A stretch of DNA of 64,000 nt, from NCBI GenBank assembly GCA_002104985.1, contig MCGO01000155.1, positions 1 through 64,000 on the forward strand. The letters run 5' to 3'. Below, piece by piece: positions 22,084 through 34,342 of this stretch. The first letter of the stretch is position 1, and every line of letters starts with the position of its first letter. The notes below the pieces were generated by a model. That model made no database searches and was not told where the DNA came from. It saw nothing but the letters and a program-made list of their open reading frames with translations. This DNA is from Rhizoclosmatium globosum (lineage: Eukaryota > Chytridiomycota > Chytridiomycetes > Chytridiales > Chytriomycetaceae). The translations under genes were made by a program, and so were the position numbers.

Positions 22084-24174
22084 TTAGGCAGCCTTAACAG
22101 ATGCAACCCACTTCTTGATGATGGTTTCAAGTGTCCCCAAAGGAACCATACCACTATCAATGATACAAGAATGGAACTTCTTGATATCAAACTTGTCACC
22201 CAACTCGGCTTCCGCGTAGCGTCTAAGCTCCTTGATCTTGAACTCACCAACCTTGTAAGAAAGAGCTTGTCCAGGAAGGGCGCAGTAACGCTTCACCTCA
22301 GACTCAATCTCTGCACGAGACATGGAAACCTTGGAAAGCATGTAGTCAACCGCCTGCTCAACGCTCCATCCCTTTCCATGAAGCCCAGAGTCAACAACCA
22401 AACGAATCGCACGGAACTGCTCCAACTCCAAGCGACCAAAGTATTGGAATGGATCCTTGTAGAAACCCATTTCCTCACCAAGGTACTCACAGTAAAGTCC
22501 CCATCCCTCCGCATAAGAAGTTTGGAAGACCATTCGTCGGGCAAGGTGCAAGTCCTCGTTTTCAAGACCGAGGGAAACCTGGTGATGGTGGCCTGGGTTC
22601 GCCTCGTGCAAACAGAGAGCCGTCTTTTGGTGGGATGGCTTGATTTTGTGCAAACGCATGTTGGCCATGAATTGACCGGCCTTGGTTGGGGTACCGGAGA
22701 AGTACAAAGCGAGTGGCATTTGCTTTTCCAAGAATTCAGGGACGGGTGCAACGGTGCATTCGAACTTGGGGAACTTTTCAAAGTAGTCGACCATCTTTTC
22801 CTTGGCGGCTTGACAGATTTTGTTGTAATCGGCGAGGACGTCGTCGCTGTTTTCGTAGTACAGGTGAGGGAACTTTTCCTTGTCTTGGATCGCGGTTTGG
22901 AATTCCTGGAGGGTTCCCTCGAAACCACAGGCGGTCTTGGCTTCGTTCAGGAGAGCCTCGATACGAGCGACTTCCTTGATTCCAATTTGGTGGATCTCGT
23001 CGGCGCCGTAACGGACATTGGTGTTTTGGTAAATGTAGTTGGCATATTGGCGCTCGTAGTCTGGAAGACCATAGATACCAGGGTATTGTCTGGCATGTTG
23101 CTGGTATTCCTCAACCAAGAAGCGCTTGGCTCTGCTGTATCCTGGGAAGATGATATCGCGGATAGTGGCAACCAAGAAATGTTCGTCACCAAGCAACTCC
23201 TTGCACTTTTCGGCACGGTTTAATGGAGACTTGATGGCAGCCTCGGTGTCCTCGTCGTAGGAAGAAGGTTGCTCTGGTCCTGCACTACCACCAAACTTTT
23301 GAATCACAAGTTCGATGGATTCCTTGGACAAGGTGATTCCACGACGGATACCGGAACGGAAGTTTTCAATCATGTGATCGAATTGATCCTCACATAGTTC
23401 CAATCTCTTTTTATAGTTGTGGAGGTCTTCGGCAGTCTCCACACGCTGGTAGTTTTGGAAGATGACCTCGAGGTGGACAAACAAACCGCCAAAGTGGGAG
23501 TTTTCAAGTTCAATGGCGTATCCGTCTTCTCCGGCAATTCCGGCTAATTAAGTCAATTTGTAAGTGCACTAGAGATTGAAAAGAGAGTGATATCAACACA
23601 CACACCTTGAACCAAGTTGGCTTCACAAGTATCCAAGAGCACGTTGAGGTTTGTCGCCTCTTCTTCGGAAAGAATGGCCTGGGCCTTGTCAGCAAAGTCC
23701 TTGGCCTCTGTTTGAAGGGCCAACCACTTCTCGCGCTTTTCGAGCTGGGCCTTCTTTGAGATGTCGTAGAGCTTGTCTTCGTGTTTGCGGATTCCAAACT
23801 GGGCACACAAGAACGGGTCAGACTCGAGGGACAGGTCAACGAAGCGATCGAGGAGGGACTTGACAGTAACGTGGTGGCTGGTGGTGGTGCTCTGGGTAAC
23901 CTGTTAGGATGGATTAGTTTATTGTTAGATGCGAAGAAGGAAGGAAGGGAAGGGAAGAGAAGGGCAGGCGGGCTAGGTGGCGTTATATAAGAGCCACATT
24001 ATATTAAAATGCGATCTCTTTACTTCCAGAGTTGATTGAGCACTTCGAGCACTGACTGACTGGCAGCAATCCGATCCAATCAAATCCAATCAAATCAGAG
24101 AAAGAAGGTACCTGGTTCCCGTTGGCAGTAGTAGTAACAGTCTTGGTGGTGGTGTGTTTGACGGCAACAGTCAT
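22084..24174 (-). CDS. DUF885 metallopeptidase-like protein, tandem copy 2
   Basis: Exons 24174-24112, 23900-23606 and 23543-22084 have the same lengths as copy 1 (63, 295 and 1460 nt) and give 605 residues. The metal-binding motif HEANPGHHHQ and the YAEGWGLYCEYLGEEMG block are intact. The first two exons have diverged more (CAQFGIRKHEDKLYDIS versus CAAFGIRKHEDVNFDIS in copy 1) than the middle of exon 3, which is nearly identical. The first intron is longer here (211 nt, 23901-24111). It is predicted to be an active peptidase-like enzyme; the substrate is unknown. Confidence 0.85.
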
Positions 24175-24585
24175 TTTGGAGGAAAGTTCTTTCGTGGGAA
24201 ATGCGATTCGTGGACTTGGTTTTTGTTGTGGCAGCAGCGGCAACTTTGTCCGTGTCGTCTGTTTCGGCAACAGTTACAGCGGTAGACTACCAATTGGTAG
24301 AGGCGATGTACCAGTTGAGTGCTTGATTCACCTTGTTACTCACACATCACATTGTTGGTTCCCTTGCCTATGATATGCTGCCTATCTTAACGATTATCGA
24401 ATACGTGTTTGAAGTATACGTGGATCTGTGTACTGGAAGTGTGGCAGCCATGTGTTCATTTGATGCTTTGTGTGTGTGAAGGATGTCATTGGCGGCGAGC
24501 TGGCCGGGCTCATTTCCTGCACTCTCTCCTCTCTCTTTGAACCAATCGATGTCATCTATTTCTCATTTGTTGTTTCTTGATGCAG
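24175..24585. other. Spacer containing the unresolved 5' end of a GT61 gene
   Basis: No ORF here can be supported with confidence. A leader exon for the downstream GT61 gene must lie here, because its first recognisable exon begins after a canonical acceptor (gatgcag at 24579-24585) and has a stop just upstream in frame. A candidate ATG at 24483 does not give a convincing signal peptide. Confidence 0.4.
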
Positions 24586-26878
24586 GAAAGGACAACGGCA
24601 CTATTCAGCTGGAGAGTATGCAGCAGCTGCAACTCAACTCAAACAGGTGGTCAAACTGTACGTACCAAATAGACTGAACATGGACTCTATTCAAGTCTAT
24701 TGGAGAGATCAGAGTATGTTGAAAGATCTGTTGAAAGATCTGTTGAAAGATCTGTTGAAAGATCTTTTGAATGCGAGGGGAAACACGGACGCAGTGGAGA
24801 TATAATGACATTCCATTGACAACCCACTTGAGTCGAAATATCTCAGCATCGACTTATTGGAATCGACCATCCATGGAAAATAACTCATTCTGGTGTTTAG
24901 TGTTCCGCAAGTTGTAGAAGCTCATCATGCCTTGATTTATGCGGAAATGCAAGCTGGAAACATGAAGGGCGTGATGAAAGCTGTAAAGACCGGACGTATG
25001 TAGTATATTCGTATCCTCGCGCATGAATTTCATTCAATTTGTTAAAAAGTTAAGCTACACCCCGAAAACGGTCAAATGAACGCGCTCTTTTGCAGAAACG
25101 CCGGCCAAGTCCTCAGCAACCATCTCGATTATGCAAAAATCAAACTCCCCCACTATTCTGAAATCATTCCCTTTTGTTATAAAGCCGCAGAAATGCTTCC
25201 CGATGATCCAAATGCCCAGGCCGATTTGGCTTTCGTGCTCAAAACAACAATGCGATACAAAGAGGCCGTGGTTGCTTACGATTCTTGGCTAGAACGATTT
25301 GGAGAATTGAATCATGCCGATTTTATAATCACAAAGACAAACAAGGTATTATTTCGAAATATTTTGGTTTCCGACTTATTTCGGTGGTATAGGCACGAGC
25401 TCTGATGCGTGATGGTCAATTTGACGCTGCTCATCAAGTTTTGCTCGAAATTCTTGACGATCCTGAGGGCCGGACATCAAGCAATATGCAAGCAGCCTCT
25501 ATGAACCGAGCGATTGGGTACCCAATGGACCCTCTTGCCTGGGAATACAAACAGGAATCCCTCGAAATGACTGTTTCTGAGTTCACAATGACAGGAGGCA
25601 AAGGGAGTCCACTTTGTAATCCAGGAGGAAAATGGAGACTCGCTTACAACTATTCCGAAGAAGCAGTTGCTCATCCTGACCGCGTCCAAGTGACTCACTT
25701 GAATCCAGACACAGTGTATCAAAGCTATGGAACCCCCACAGATCCCAAATTTGTCGGCTTTGAGCTACCACGATATCCAAAAGTCTATCACGAAAAGTCA
25801 ATGTTCCTCGTCCACCTATCAGATACTTACATGTCCGGCCACCCAGGAGTCCTCCACTCCGACTGCACCCTATACACAGGCTCCCACCACGTAAACATTG
25901 ACCTCCAAATCTTCCCCGGCACCGACAAACACATGGAAATCGTAGAAATCAACGAACCAGCCGTCAGCATCATCCAACACCAAATGTCAAACTACTACCA
26001 CTGGGTCTCCGAAGTCCTCCCAAAGCTCCTCCTCCTAAACGACCACATCCTCAGCAAACCAGGAAACGAACACGTCAAGATCGTGATTGCAGCGCCCGCC
26101 GCGTCGAGCAGCGTCATTCGCGATACATTCAACATGCCGGAATTCAAGCACCTGAAAGGCCGGTTTATTGAGTACGATGATCCCGGCCGGAAACGGTACC
26201 ATTTCAAAAAGGGGCTTTGGATCGTGGATTGGATTCATCCAAAGGTGGATTTGCATGGAACCTGGGATAAAAGCGTTTGGGGTGTGTATTGGCCGCCTCG
26301 AGGTGCCTATGACCGTGTGCGAAAGTTCTGGTGGGATGCATTGAAAGCGCGAAATATGTTCCCTGCGGAAGGCAGTGAGCCTGAGAATATTGTGTATGTC
26401 AGTAGAAAGGGTGCTGTTCGTGGGTTCCCTAATGAGGATATTTTGTTGGATTACTTGCGTGATCGGTTTGGGACACGGTTTGTTGTTCATACAGGGAAAG
26501 AAGATGCTATGCAGCAGGTTAGGAAGTTTGTTGATGCAAAGGTTGTTGTTGGGAATCACGGTGCTGGGCTGAGTGGGTTTTTGGCGACCACGGGAAATAG
26601 TAGGCTGGTTATGGTTCCTGCAGACCCACATATCGACTTTTGTTTCGGACACATGGTTGCTGCTGTGGGCGGAAAGCATGTTGTGATTACCGAGGTATAA
26701 TTGTAGTTTCGCTGTTCATTTTGGACTTTCTAATAACCTGAATTAGATTCCTGGAGCAAATTACTTTGGAACGTTTGGTCCAATTACTAAGAAGCAGATG
26801 ATTATAATTGGTGATGCAATTCAGGCAGCATTGGATGAAGTGGATGCGGAGACGGCGGTACTGCATGATGAGCTATAA
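24586..26878 (+). CDS. TPR-GT61 glycosyltransferase, 5' exon unresolved
   Basis: Exons 24586-24657, 24901-24995, 25050-25345, 25393-26694 and 26747-26878, all phase-consistent; the leader exon is not identified. The N-terminal half is TPR-like (GEYAAAATQLKQVV; PNAQADLAFVLKTTMRYKEAV). The C-terminal half is a full GT61/DUF563 domain: HPGVLHSDCTLYTGSHH, SNYYHWVSEVLPKLLLL, YVSRKGAVRGFPNE, and the hallmark VVGNHGAGLSGF. Such enzymes act in the ER/Golgi on glycans; the substrate is unknown. It is convergent with the sibling gene ending at 27130. The first intron carries a 12-bp tandem repeat. It appears intact, unlike the member at 16963-19299. Confidence 0.8.
24718..24765. repeat. 12-bp tandem repeat in an intron
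   Basis: Four perfect head-to-tail copies of GTTGAAAGATCT lie in the first recognised intron of the TPR-GT61 gene. They are followed by a near-copy. It is intronic and probably neutral. Confidence 0.9.
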
Positions 26879-26937
26879 GAACGTCATATTTTTTTTTTAT
26901 GGCATTAGCCGTTATATCTTAGGAAAATAAATAACTT

Positions 26938-27002
26938 TCATCGGCAATACGTCGCTAATGTGCTCCGCGGGAGGACAGATGCAAGATAGGGTATTGTGTG
27001 GG
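26938..27002 (-). repeat. Diverged copy of the giant-gene 3'-terminal repeat (copy C)
   Basis: Read on the minus strand, this stretch matches the terminal part of the giant gene at 47352-47482: shared blocks include CCTATCTTGCA, CCTCCCG(T/C)GGAGC and TAGCGACGTAT, with a gap of about 8 bp in the middle. In the same frame it still encodes PILHLSSRGA where the giant gene has [10 protein letters not shown]. It sits between two convergent GT61 genes and has no other sign of a gene around it. Confidence 0.65.
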
Positions 27003-27129
27003 TTTTTACAGCCAGACTTTTCAAAGAACAACCGTTGTTCAAAGGTGACCTTTGAAGGATGGGGTGGAATCAAAATCACTACACATAACCATCACACACA
27101 CGTATTTCTAGAATAAACAATGATCTACT

Positions 27130-29381
27130 TTATAGCTCGTCGTGTCGAGAAGATAATTCAAGCTCCTCCATCTCTTTCCATGCACGCTCCACAGTTCCCA
27201 CAATCGCCTCAATATCCACATCCCTCAAAACATCATAATTTCCATAATAATGACTTCCAGGCACCGATGAAACCGTATAATGTCGACCCTCAAGAGCAGC
27301 AACCAAATGCGAAAAGCAAAACTCAACCTGCGGGTCCATTGGCACCTGCACCAGTGCCGTGAACTGTCTCGTATGCACATAATTCGCAAGCCCAGCTCCA
27401 TGCGCTCCAACCACAACCCTTGCCTCCGAAAACATTTGCGCTTGCTCCAACAACGACTCGGTTCCTCGATGAATCCGAACACGATCCACTCCAAGTCGTT
27501 CCTTCAACACCTTCACCAACTCATCTTCATTCGGGAAATTACGAATTCCTGTCCGCGAAATGTAAACCACAGTTCGGTCCGCATGTGTTGCAGCAGGTTT
27601 CGTTTGAGACGTGAAGAAAGACTGGACACGACGAAGGGACTCTTGAGGAGGCCAATATACGGACCAGAGACTGTTCGCCACAAACCCGAATTGATCGTCC
27701 CGGTGGTGAATCCAATCAATCAAATACAATCCTTTTGTAAAGTGGTATCGCCTTCCAGATGGGTTTTCATAATGAATGTAACGGCTTTTTAGAGCAGCGA
27801 ATCGGGGGAGCGCGAGAAATTCGTCCACAGCTTTCCAAGAGCCTGGAACAGGAATCAAGATTTTGATATCCTCGTTCCCGGGCTTTTCGAGAAGGTGGTC
27901 GAGGAGGAAGAGGAGTTTGGGGAGGGACTCAATGATTGCGTGATAGTAATTTCCAATTTGGTGATTCATGATTGAGACGGCGCGGTGGGGGACTTTGATG
28001 ATTTGGACGTTGTCGTCTGATTGTGGGAATGTTTGGAGGTCGACTGCAATGTGATGAGATCCTGAATAGAGTGTGCAGTCGCCGTGGACAATTCCGGGGT
28101 GGCCCGAAATGAACGCTTCTTTGATGTGAATGAGGTTGATGATGCGTTCATGGTAAAAATGGGGTTGTTTTGGAAGTTCAGGACCCACGAAGATGGGGTC
28201 ATCAGAGCGCCCATACACTTTATAAGCAGTTTTCGGGTTCAATTGTGTGACTGTGACAAGTTCAGGATGAGCAACAGCTTCTTCTGTGTAATTCAACGCA
28301 AGTCTCCAGGTTTGGCCTGGCTTGCAGATTCGTTCGTCTCTAATTTGGAGCTCTTTCACTTCTTGCTCTATGGCTCTTCCTTTCAACTGTATGGAGACAA
28401 CAAAATCTTAGACGTGCATTACTCGCAAGGATTATCTAATTTCCCACCTCTGCAGCTATTGGATCCATTGGCCAGCCGATGGACCGAATATGACCAACAA
28501 AACCAATATTTTGCGGAGTTGGACTCAATTCCATCAACTCTGTGGCAACTTCAAGAGCTTTTTGTGTATCGCCTGAACGCAGGTAGGCCGAACCAAGATT
28601 CAGAAGGGTTTGAGGTTTTCTGTCGGGATGTGACAGGGAGAACCTGTCCAACCAAAGATTATATGCTGAATGGGGGAAATGCACCTATTTAGCCTGGTGC
28701 TGGTGGAATAAAGTAGGAATATATGTACCAGCAATTGAAGCGGGGTATTGCACGAAAAGGGTCATGGCAGCCGCGTAAGATTGAAGGGCGCCTTGGTCGT
28801 CGGGAAGCAGAGTCACCGCACGTGGACACACTGTCACAGCATCAATTCGAAGCTGGTCCCGATTGACGCCCTTTGGAAAATCCTGAATTCTGTTTGTGTT
28901 TGCAACGAAAGCTGTCAAGAACAATACCCTGACCAGGTGTGTGCACGTACCTGTTCATGATCTCGGCAACAGCGGTGCAAAAGGACGAATGCAGATTGCC
29001 TTCATCTGGAAATCGTTTGACTATTTGGGTGTGAAACACAGGAGTATTAATGCGTGGTTCTACCTCTCGAACCATCTATCCAACAATCCATCAATCAATC
29101 CCACAATAAATAATGAACGCACCTGCCTTTCTGAATCGCTTCAGTCCCTTTTCCACTTTTCCAGTTCCAATTTCGCATCGTGCAATATTCGCTTCATTGT
29201 CGGCCCAATCAGGAAACACTTGTGCAAGTTGCTTAAACAGTGGCAATGCCTTTGCGTAGTTGTTGGAATTGAACAAGACTTTTGCCGTTTCAAAGATGGC
29301 TTCAATCTGCTTTCGGTACGCTGCCTCGTCAATTGCAATTACAAGACTTGCTGCCAAAAGAAGTCCCAACAATATTCGCAT
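27130..29381 (-). CDS. TPR-GT61 glycosyltransferase
   Basis: Five minus-strand exons: 29381-29123, 29020-28951, 28889-28729, 28665-28448, 28386-27130 (654 residues). A clear signal peptide (MRILLGLLLAASLVIA) precedes TPR-like repeats (NYAKALPLFKQLAQVFPDW; LLNLGSAYLRSGDTQKALEVA). The GT61 domain then shows HPGIVHGDCTLYSGSHH, GNYYHAIIESLPKLL, VYISRTGIRNFPNE and VVVGAHGAGLANY, the intact family signature. The splice at 28729/28665 was fixed by comparison with the sibling gene (PASIA joined to AYNLWLDRF). It is probably a secretory-pathway glycosyltransferase; donor and acceptor are unknown. Confidence 0.85.
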
Positions 29382-29661
29382 TTAAAAGAAAACAAATAAA
29401 ACAAAGAAAAAAGAGAAAAGAGGGAGAGAAGAGGGAAGGACTTATCGAATTTACATAGTCCTGATTCTCCTTCCCCTTCTCTTCAGTTGCATGGATATGA
29501 ACGTTCCTTTGTCAGAACTCCGCTGGAACGTGGAACAGGACACATGCCACCACACACCACCGTCTTTTCATAATACGAATAAACATAATTAGTCCTGCTA
29601 AAATCAATAATTGTCGTTGTAATAATGATGATAAATTAGTAATAAACGAACAAAATTATAT

Positions 29662-32600
29662 TCATGAAGATGCAGAAACAATTTGCAATACAATAACAAC
29701 TAATGACAAAAGAGATGTTGAAAGAAGCAGCCCCATCGCCAACTGGTACCCTGTCACAGGCAACCAGAACGGAACCGCAATAAATGTTTCAGAAACATAG
29801 TGCGCATTCGTAGGCAACGTCATGGCCCTCTGAATCTGTCGTTGCGGCATCCTTCGACTCGATTTCGGAGTCACAACATTCAACTGTTCCCCTTCTTCTT
29901 CCCTTCCAAACGTAAAACTTGCAGGCGAAAATGGAATAATTTCTGGCTCCAAACTAATCCCAAACGTGGATGTTGAATTCGACCGCTTACTTGCTGCATT
30001 CGATGTTCCAGTATGTATCCTCAAAACATTACTTGCATCTTGTTCTTGTGTTGTCACCTCGCTTTCCGTCTCGCGACTCGTTAGCGTAGGCTTTTTTCGT
30101 ATCGTGTCCCTTGTCATTATAATCTGGGGCACTCGTGATGTGGCAGAAACGTTGCTATGGCCCCGGTTGAGCAAAGATCCAAACGGACTAGAATCCCGTT
30201 GTTGTCGCCCACCCGTCTCTCGACGCCGAAGTTGTTGCGTTTCCATACGATGTCCTTGCTGAGTCTCCAACAAACGATGCTCCATTCTCTCAAGTTCAGC
30301 ATCAGGAACAGCTTCCTTCAACCAGAATTCTTCCACTTCTCCAGCATCAGCAACCTCTTCAAGTACATGACTGCTACTAGCACCGCCAACGCCGCCACTT
30401 GCTACTAAAAATCCATATTCCTCAGGAACTCGCAAATGCCCGGCATCCACTACAATTTCAGGGCGAATGGCAAGTGACCGTCGAGGATAGGTACTTGATC
30501 GACCACCACCCCCTCCTCCCACTCCATAGGAATTAATCGATGGAGGAACCAACAACGAAACTTTCCTCGTAACTGGAGTCCCACCAGCCAATGACGAATC
30601 CTCTGTAATTTCTTCTACAGCAACATCGACCACCGGAAGACCTTGCTGATGCTCCACAACCTTCATCGGCCCTCGCAGAGTCTGGTGCATTACAACAATT
30701 CCCTTCCCAGACGGTGATGGAGATCGGCTCCGTGGCGCCGATGGAGGGAAAGCCATAGACATTGGAGACGGAGGAGCAGATATTCCGGAAGGAGATGCCG
30801 ATCGGCGTATTGAACCGACAACGGCCAATGTGGCTGGTTGCGACGTGGTGCGGTTGTCTGAAATCAACGTTCGTCCTCGACTCATCATCTGACGAATAGT
30901 TCCAGTGCCGTTGCCGAATCCAAAGACGTTTCGATGATGGAGGATCCCAGTGTCCAAATACCTGATGATTGTCGTCGAATTTGCGTGCACTTGTTTTAGG
31001 ATGCTTGTTTGTTTCGGTGTGAGGACTGTATAAAGTTGAGTCTTTGAGAAAACAATGTGATGAATGTATACCTCTGTGTTCGTTGTAGTCGCGTCGAAAC
31101 TTGAGACATTTGAGGTAAATTACGAATGGAATTACAAAATTCGCGGGTGACACAAGTAACACGCCCGTCCAGTTAATAAATGAGGCCAATACGGACCCCG
31201 TCTGTAACGGTATCACCAATAACCACGGAACCACAAACACCATCAGTTTTAACCCCAGCTGCTGCCAAAGCTTCTCCATTCTGAAATTCTGAGATAGATT
31301 CTGTTCACTGATAATGAACGAGACAGGAATCGCAGGAAGCAGCATGACAGTTGTAAAGAGGTAACAGAATATTTTGTTCACAGCTAAATGGTGTGCTTGG
31401 GTCGGGTCCGTAAGAATAGTTATTACGTTCATAGACGATCCAGTGAGTCCAAAGACACGTAGATTGTTGAATCCAAGGGCGGGAAAGAGTCCAACCAGCG
31501 TAAAAAATAAAATCGCGATTCCCATAGCTGTCCAGATTGTCTTTTGAGCATTTACAGTTTTTGACTGGTCAAGAAGAATGAAGATAGTATTAAGTATCAA
31601 ATCCAGAATATTTTTGGAATTCACCTTCAAATTAATCCAAGACGGGACGAATATAGTACATGCAAAGTTTAAGATGATAGGTCCAAGAATACCTCCAAAT
31701 GCTGACGATGCTGCGGCTGTCGGAACACGAGCCAACTGCATTCCAAACGAAGATTCTATCATCCATTCCGACAGTACTAGGAGAGAAAGACCAAAACAAA
31801 CTATGGATAGATAAGGCATGAGTCCGACGAGTCAATTTCGGAGACACAAGGCATTTACCAATTTGCACTTGAATGTTATCATCCAGACCCGATATTGCAA
31901 GAGGAAAGCAGAGAAGAATAACGGCCTGATTGTTCAGTAGGTGAGACCATGAAGAAATGATTGGAAATACACACCAAAAGCCCCAACGTGAAAAGCATTG
32001 GTTGGTCCCCAAAAGGAGACCCACCAACTGATGCATCTACTGCCCATGATGTCGAATTATCGTTTGAGAAGCACTTCCAGCCAAAGTCTAGGCCATTTCG
32101 TGCCAGAGTCACACCACAAGTTTTGTGAAAGAGGTCAACAAAAATGTTATCAAAGGTCTAGTTCAACAAGGATATTAGATAGTTTGTTGTATCTGAGCCT
32201 TATGGATTTTACTTGAGCGGAAAGGACGATGTTGCTCATGGCCTGAGATTGGATTGCCCCATACAAAAGCAACTGTCCAACAATATGCTCGACAGGTCCG
32301 AAATAGAAGTTGATCAGAGTTGCGTATTCGACCGTTCCTTGAAAGTGGCGATTTCCTTTTCGTATCCGAATGTATTAGAATTGGTGCTTTCATATGTGAG
32401 AGATGGAAGTGTACCCGGCATTGCTTGCATAGCTTCAATGATAAAGAGGCACGAGAAAGCAGAAATAACTGCAAATACGAAAAAGAGCAATATTGGCGGG
32501 ATCCATCCAAGAGTGGCAAAAACACTGGTTTTGGTTTTGGTTTTGGTTTTGGGTGGGGTAGGGTTAGATTAGACCCAGGACAGCTTCCACAGCTTCCAAC

Positions 32601-32884
32601 TGCCCACGGAAACCACTCCTGCGTCTCTCAGAAAGACAAACTAGATAGTTACCTTCCAGTGTAGGGAATGCCAGCCCCGGTCAGTGCATTGAACAGCAGG
32701 CAGAACCCTTGTCACAATGATGATGGTGCTTTAGAAGGAGATTGCTGTCGCCCGTCGGACTTACCTCCGAGGAACGTCACTTTCTTTGCATCGTGTAGCT
32801 GGTTCGTTCGAATGCGGCACTTAGTATGTCTGCGGATGTAATGGTTTTGCTCACATGATGTAACGTTGTTTTCCGTTCAACCAT
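29662..32884 (-). CDS. Amino-acid/auxin-permease-family transporter with long C-terminal tail
   Basis: Nine exons read on the minus strand: 32884-32855, 32819-32765, 32707-32653, 32524-32415, 32355-32213, 32157-31975, 31925-31859, 31800-31072, 31025-29662 (911 residues, phases consistent). The first 460 residues resemble the Aa_trans family: NALTGAGIPYTG and GWIPPILLFF, GTVEYATLINFYFG, the helix SLLVLSEWMIE, FVPSWINLKV, and WTGVLLVSPANFVIPF. Members move amino acids by proton coupling. The C-terminal 450 residues are unusual for this family: Ser/Pro-rich and charged, presumably cytosolic, ending in a hydrophobic hairpin-like segment (WLPVTGYQLAMGLLLSTSLL). The start is tentative because the first intron would be only 35 nt. 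Confidence 0.65.
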
Positions 32885-32962
32885 TTTTTTTTTGGATAAG
32901 AAAGAGAACAACTCCAATTATAAAGTTTTTTAATATTTTCCAGTTTTTTTATAGTAATAACA

Positions 32963-34342
32963 CTAATTAGCGCCGTTAGCTTGTAATGCTAAAACTACGA
33001 CGGACAACACTGATGTCACAACAACCAAAAAAAAAGCAACCTTATATGGTTGAATCGGAATCCACAATGGCACTGCACGAAAAGTGGGGGATATGAAGTT
33101 TGGATGGAAAGGAACGCTTGGTCTGTGATTCAAGAGCACTTTCTTTCGTTTTAGACTCGATAAAAACTCATTATCTTTGCTGCTTCCTCGTGTGTGATTT
33201 GATGATTTCCTCTCCCCTTCAAGAATCGGGCTTAACCCCATCTCAAATCCATTTCCGCGCTCTTCCGCAAGAGTTTGTGCAGAATCTCGCGCAATTTGAT
33301 GGAGAGGCGATTCAGCCTCGCTTCCAATGTGAATTCTTGGAATCGACATTGTTTGCCGATTGGGGTCTTGTTCTTCCCCTTGGTGGTTGTTTATGGGTTG
33401 TCGCTTAAATGTTGGCGACACTGTTGACGCGTTGTTGTATGATTCAACTGAGTTTACATCAAAGGATGGCTTCCGATGCTCGCTGTTACGGTCTCCCCGT
33501 CGAGTAGTCACACGAGTAACTGACGTAGATGGGTTCCCTCCAAACATGAAGAAAATCGATCCTCTCCTTTTGGGCAATCCTTCCGTGTCTGACAGTTCTT
33601 CTTCGGGATCAGGGACTGGCTCACGTAACCAAAACTCATCTTGTACTTCTTCCACTTGCTTCGATTCTTTCGACTGAATGGAAATCCTACAATGAGAATC
33701 CAATGACCGAGATTCTACACTCAATTTCTTTCCTGGAAACCTTGGTGATGGATATAAAATACTTGATGGTGTTGCATTAGGCGTTAACACCTCAATACTG
33801 TCAGGAACTTTGATGACGCCAGGAGTTCCTGAAACCGCTTCCGAATCTCTCAAAGACTCACCATCAGTCCATTCCACCACTTTCACATTCACAGATGATG
33901 GAAGAATGGGATCTTTTGTCTTGACAATCTGCGGCGTTTCCGAAGGAGGTGCTCGAGTTTTCCTTCGACTGCTTCCCATGAAAGGAAGTGATGCCCGGCG
34001 ATACACATTCGCCAAAGTTCCTCGCGGACTTCCATCCAAGAACACTTGAATGAATTTATCTTTGCAATGCACCATTTTAAGTATTTTGGTCTGTTTTGCA
34101 GTGAGTTCGCGGGTGATGTTGTATGATTTTCGGAAACGTAGACACTTGAAGTAGATGAGGAATGGGATGACAAAATTTGCTGGAGATACAAGCAGGACTC
34201 CTGTCCAGTTCATGAATGTTCCCAGTGAGTTTCCTGTTTGGAGTGGTTCTTCCATCTTGGTATAGAAATAGTTCTGATGAAAGAAGCGGTTCCGTTGGAG
34301 ACGAAGCTTCAGAATCAATTGAGCAGTTGAGCCTCCTGTCAT
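32963..34342 (-). pseudogene. 5'-truncated paralogue of the permease-like gene
   Basis: The 459-codon minus-strand frame matches only the end of the neighbouring transporter: one last membrane segment (NWTGVLLVSPANFVIPFLIYFKCLRFRKSY), a comparable charged tail, and the same closing hydrophobic segment (VPLWIPIQPYKVAFFLVVV). The nine or so preceding helices are absent, and upstream of about 34260 no homologous sequence is seen. It begins with a start codon in unrelated sequence (MTGGSTAQL), so it might be expressed as a tail-only membrane protein. A partial duplication or 5' deletion is the simplest reading. It sits 78 bp downstream of the intact gene's start codon. Confidence 0.65.

Noticed and set aside
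22066..23223. 385-codon plus-strand ORF opposite the DUF885 copy 2 gene
   Set aside because: It is the antisense of a well-supported coding exon; the repeated Leu/Val-rich translation follows from codon bias on the other strand. The same applies to 19603-20424.
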